From Anaerolineae bacterium (lineage in GTDB: Bacteria > Chloroflexota > Anaerolineae > Aggregatilineales > Phototrophicaceae), in the NCBI GenBank assembly GCA_022822305.1, contig JAJEBY010000016.1, positions 1,298,687-1,362,686 on the forward strand: a stretch of DNA of 64,000 bases, written 5' to 3'. The translations under genes and the position numbers were made by a program. Positions 62,198 to 64,000 of this stretch are shown here, piece by piece. The notes under the pieces were generated by a model, which worked only from the letters and a program-made list of their open reading frames with translations, made no database searches and was not told the origin of the DNA. Position 1 is the stretch's first letter; each line of letters opens with the position of its first letter.

Positions 62198-63652
62198 CTA
62201 GGCGCCGTGCTCAAAGCAGCTGACGCGCCAAATATGCTCTTCGCGATCGAGCAAGTCGTCGGCGGCGCCGGGACCCCATGAACCCACCGGATAACTCTGC
62301 ATCGGCGGCGCCGCCGGGTCGCGTTCCCAACCTTCAATGATGGGATCGACAATCTGCCAGGCGCTTTCAATCTCATCGCTGCGGATGAAGAGCGCGGCAT
62401 CGCCGTTGATGGCATCCAGCAGCAGCCGCTCGTAGGCATCGGGCAAGTTATCCGCCACGAAGGCGTCTTCATAATGCAATTCCATATCGACCGTCTTGGC
62501 AATCTGCTGGTCCGGAATCTTGGCCTGGATCGTCATATGCATGCCTTCGTCGGGCTGAATGCAGATCGATAGCATATTGCGCGACAAATCGCCGCTCGCC
62601 GCCAGCTCGAAGATGCTGTTGGGCGGGCGCTTGAACTGAATATTGACCTGGGTGGTCTTGGAGCGCAGCGCCTTGCCCGAGCGCAAATAAAAGGGGATAT
62701 CCTTCCAGCGCCAATTGTCGATGAACAGCCTGACCGCGGCGTAAGTCGGCGTTGTCGAATCCGGCGCCACGCCATCGGCCCGGCAATAACCGTCATATTG
62801 CGCGCGCACCGTATCACAAAGCCGGACCGGCCGCGTCGCTTGCAGCACCTTGACCTTCTCGTTGCGCAGCGCATTGCCGTCAAAGGAAGAGGGCGGTTCC
62901 ATGGCGATCAACGACAGCAGCTGCAGCAAATGATTCTGCACCATATCGCGCATGACGCCCGAATTGTCGTAATAACCGGCGCGCGTCCCGACATCGACGG
63001 TCTCGGCCACCGTCACTTGCACATTGCTGATATGACTGCGATTCCAGATCGGCTCGAAAATGGTATTGGCGAAACGCATGAAGAGGATATTCTGCGCCGT
63101 TTCTTTCCCCAGATAATGATCGATGCGATAGACCTGCGATTCATCGAAGACCGAATGCACCGCCTCGTTCAGCGAATGCGCGCTATTGAGATCATAGCCG
63201 AAGGGTTTTTCGATGACGATGCGCCGCCAGCCGCCGTTTTCCCGCGCCATATCCAGCCGGCCCAGATTGGTCACCACATCTTCATAAAACTCCGGCGCGA
63301 TCGACAGATAATACAGACGATTGCAACTGCCATCGTCCAGACAATCGAGATGATGCTTCAAGTTCTGATAGGTTGCCGGCTGCGGCAAATTCACCTTGCA
63401 ATACGAGAGCGTGGCCTTGAAGCAATTCCAGGCAGCGCCGTCAATATCGGCGCCAGAAAACTCCCGCAACGCATCATAAGCGTGATCGATCAGCGTCTCA
63501 TCGGTCCATTCGCGCCTCCCGACGCCGACGATCTTGAGCTCGCGCGGCAAGCGCGCTTTCACGAAATTCCTGAATAGCGAGGGAATCAGCTTGCGCCGGG
63601 TGAGATCGCCCGTCACGCCGAAGATTACAATAACCGTCATTGGGTTGGACAT
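62198..63652 (-). CDS. zwf: Glucose-6-phosphate 1-dehydrogenase
   Basis: A 484-residue enzyme (start ATG 63650-63652; nearby in-frame ATGs at 63640 and 63664 are possible) that oxidises glucose 6-phosphate to 6-phosphogluconolactone with NAD(P)+. The Rossmann start VIVIFGVTGDLTRRKLIPSL, the active-site RIDHYLGKE and the substrate-binding EPIWNRSHISNVQVTVAE sequence are intact, and the length is normal. No gnd or pgl follows in the window. It is isolated from the operons and flanked by repeats, so it is probably transcribed alone. Confidence 0.95.
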   Translation of the reverse strand: MSNPMTVIVIFGVTGDLTRRKLIPSLFRNFVKARLPRELKIVGVGRREWTDETLIDHAYDALREFSGADIDGAAWNCFKATLSYCKVNLPQPATYQNLKHHLDCLDDGSCNRLYYLSIAPEFYEDVVTNLGRLDMARENGGWRRIVIEKPFGYDLNSAHSLNEAVHSVFDESQVYRIDHYLGKETAQNILFMRFANTIFEPIWNRSHISNVQVTVAETVDVGTRAGYYDNSGVMRDMVQNHLLQLLSLIAMEPPSSFDGNALRNEKVKVLQATRPVRLCDTVRAQYDGYCRADGVAPDSTTPTYAAVRLFIDNWRWKDIPFYLRSGKALRSKTTQVNIQFKRPPNSIFELAASGDLSRNMLSICIQPDEGMHMTIQAKIPDQQIAKTVDMELHYEDAFVADNLPDAYERLLLDAINGDAALFIRSDEIESAWQIVDPIIEGWERDPAAPPMQSYPVGSWGPGAADDLLDREEHIWRVSCFEHGA

Positions 63653-64000
63653 TCTCGGTCTCATTCTTGCGCGCCAGTAAAGTGGATACTTTTGTAACCT
63701 ATCCGCGCGCGCAAATCAAACCGCCGCGCTACCGCGCCTGCCGCAACACGGGTGAATAACCACAGAGACCACAGCGACTACAGATGCAATTCCAAGTTAA
63801 TCTTGCAACTTGCTGACACAATGTGAGAAATCTCCAAAAACTTGGACAGCCTTGTAAGGCTTGTCCGCTACTGCGAAACATACGCAACACTACCTGGAAA
63901 ACAGCAATTTAACGACAATACGCAGTGTTAATCCTTGCGAAACGCATCAGAATTCTGTGGAATCCGCCAAGAGTTAGCTCCCCCTCCCTGACTTGTCGGG
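63653..64000. other. Gene-free region upstream of zwf
   Basis: About 350 bases with no supported gene to the window end. It holds the upstream region of zwf (a weak TTGATT/TACAAA pair is possible) and R2 copy B. The sequence around ACCACAGAGACCACAG resembles the reverse complement of 62070-62090, so the repeat family extends beyond R2. Confidence 0.5.
63789..63861. repeat. Interspersed repeat R2, copy B
   Basis: ATTCCAAGTTAATCTTGCAAC...CTTGCTGACA...CTCCAAAAACTTGGACA...CTTGTAAGGC aligns with 61927-62004 over its length with scattered differences. TCCAA and TTGGA within it can form a small stem. No gene overlaps. Confidence 0.65.

Noticed and set aside
1..64000. tRNA, rRNA or CRISPR array
   Set aside because: The intergenic regions I read showed no cloverleaf-like segment, no rRNA-like conserved stretch, and no regularly spaced short repeats.

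Overview
The window is GC-rich bacterial DNA packed with catabolic ABC-importer operons. It holds five separate substrate-binding-protein systems, two Cys-type sulfatases, two glycoside hydrolases, and regulators of the DeoR, GntR and LacI families. I saw no rRNA, tRNA, CRISPR array, integrase or transposase. Two solute-binding proteins have twin-arginine signals and the others have short Sec signals ending near AQD. The gene style (Anaerolineae-like importers, GH172 and GH116 enzymes, sulfatases, a BtpA-like barrel) suggests a heterotrophic Chloroflexota bacterium, but no phylogenetic marker is present, so this is an inference.

Layout. 1-10011 (+): the tail of an upstream gene, a DegT-type aminotransferase, a ketopantoate-reductase-like enzyme and a DUF885 (HETYPGH) protein, then a PotABCD-type importer followed by a nucleoside phosphorylase and adenine deaminase. 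10098-25028 (-): a long operon reading leftwards from a DeoR regulator and its good sigma70-type promoter, through a BtpA-like barrel, two tandem eIF2B-like proteins, an M29 aminopeptidase, a complete Dpp/Opp importer, an FGGY kinase, two SnoaL-like proteins, a hydrolase and an orphan protein. 25547-37596 (+): a three-gene putative anti-phage system standing against the direction of its neighbours: a 1706-residue helicase with DUF1998-type features and a possible C-terminal nuclease domain, a DrmD-like SNF2 helicase, and a 1366-residue adenine DNA methyltransferase. 37699-46583 (-): a GntR-controlled operon with a peptide-type importer lacking ATPases, an MmgE/PrpD protein and two argininosuccinate-lyase-like enzymes. 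46737-52929 (-): a sugar-type importer with two sulfatases. 53495-61634 (-): a LacI-controlled sugar importer with a GH116 and a GH172 enzyme. 61635-64000: LacI operators, short interspersed repeats, and glucose-6-phosphate dehydrogenase.

How the parts fit. The catabolic operons import sulfated or neutral glycans, nucleosides, and probably aminated carboxylates. Liberated sugars can enter the oxidative pentose phosphate route through Zwf. Four of the five importers carry a GC-rich hairpin between the binding-protein gene and the first permease gene, which could raise binding-protein output over permease output.

The two most interesting systems are these. (1) The compact defence-like locus looks like a DISARM relative in which DrmA- and DrmB-type functions are fused and the DrmC nuclease is absent. 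(2) The MmgE/PrpD plus twin-lyase operon resembles the known epimerase plus C-N lyase logic of iminodisuccinate breakdown. A third candidate is the DeoR operon with paired eIF2B-like proteins that lack the expected catalytic cysteine.
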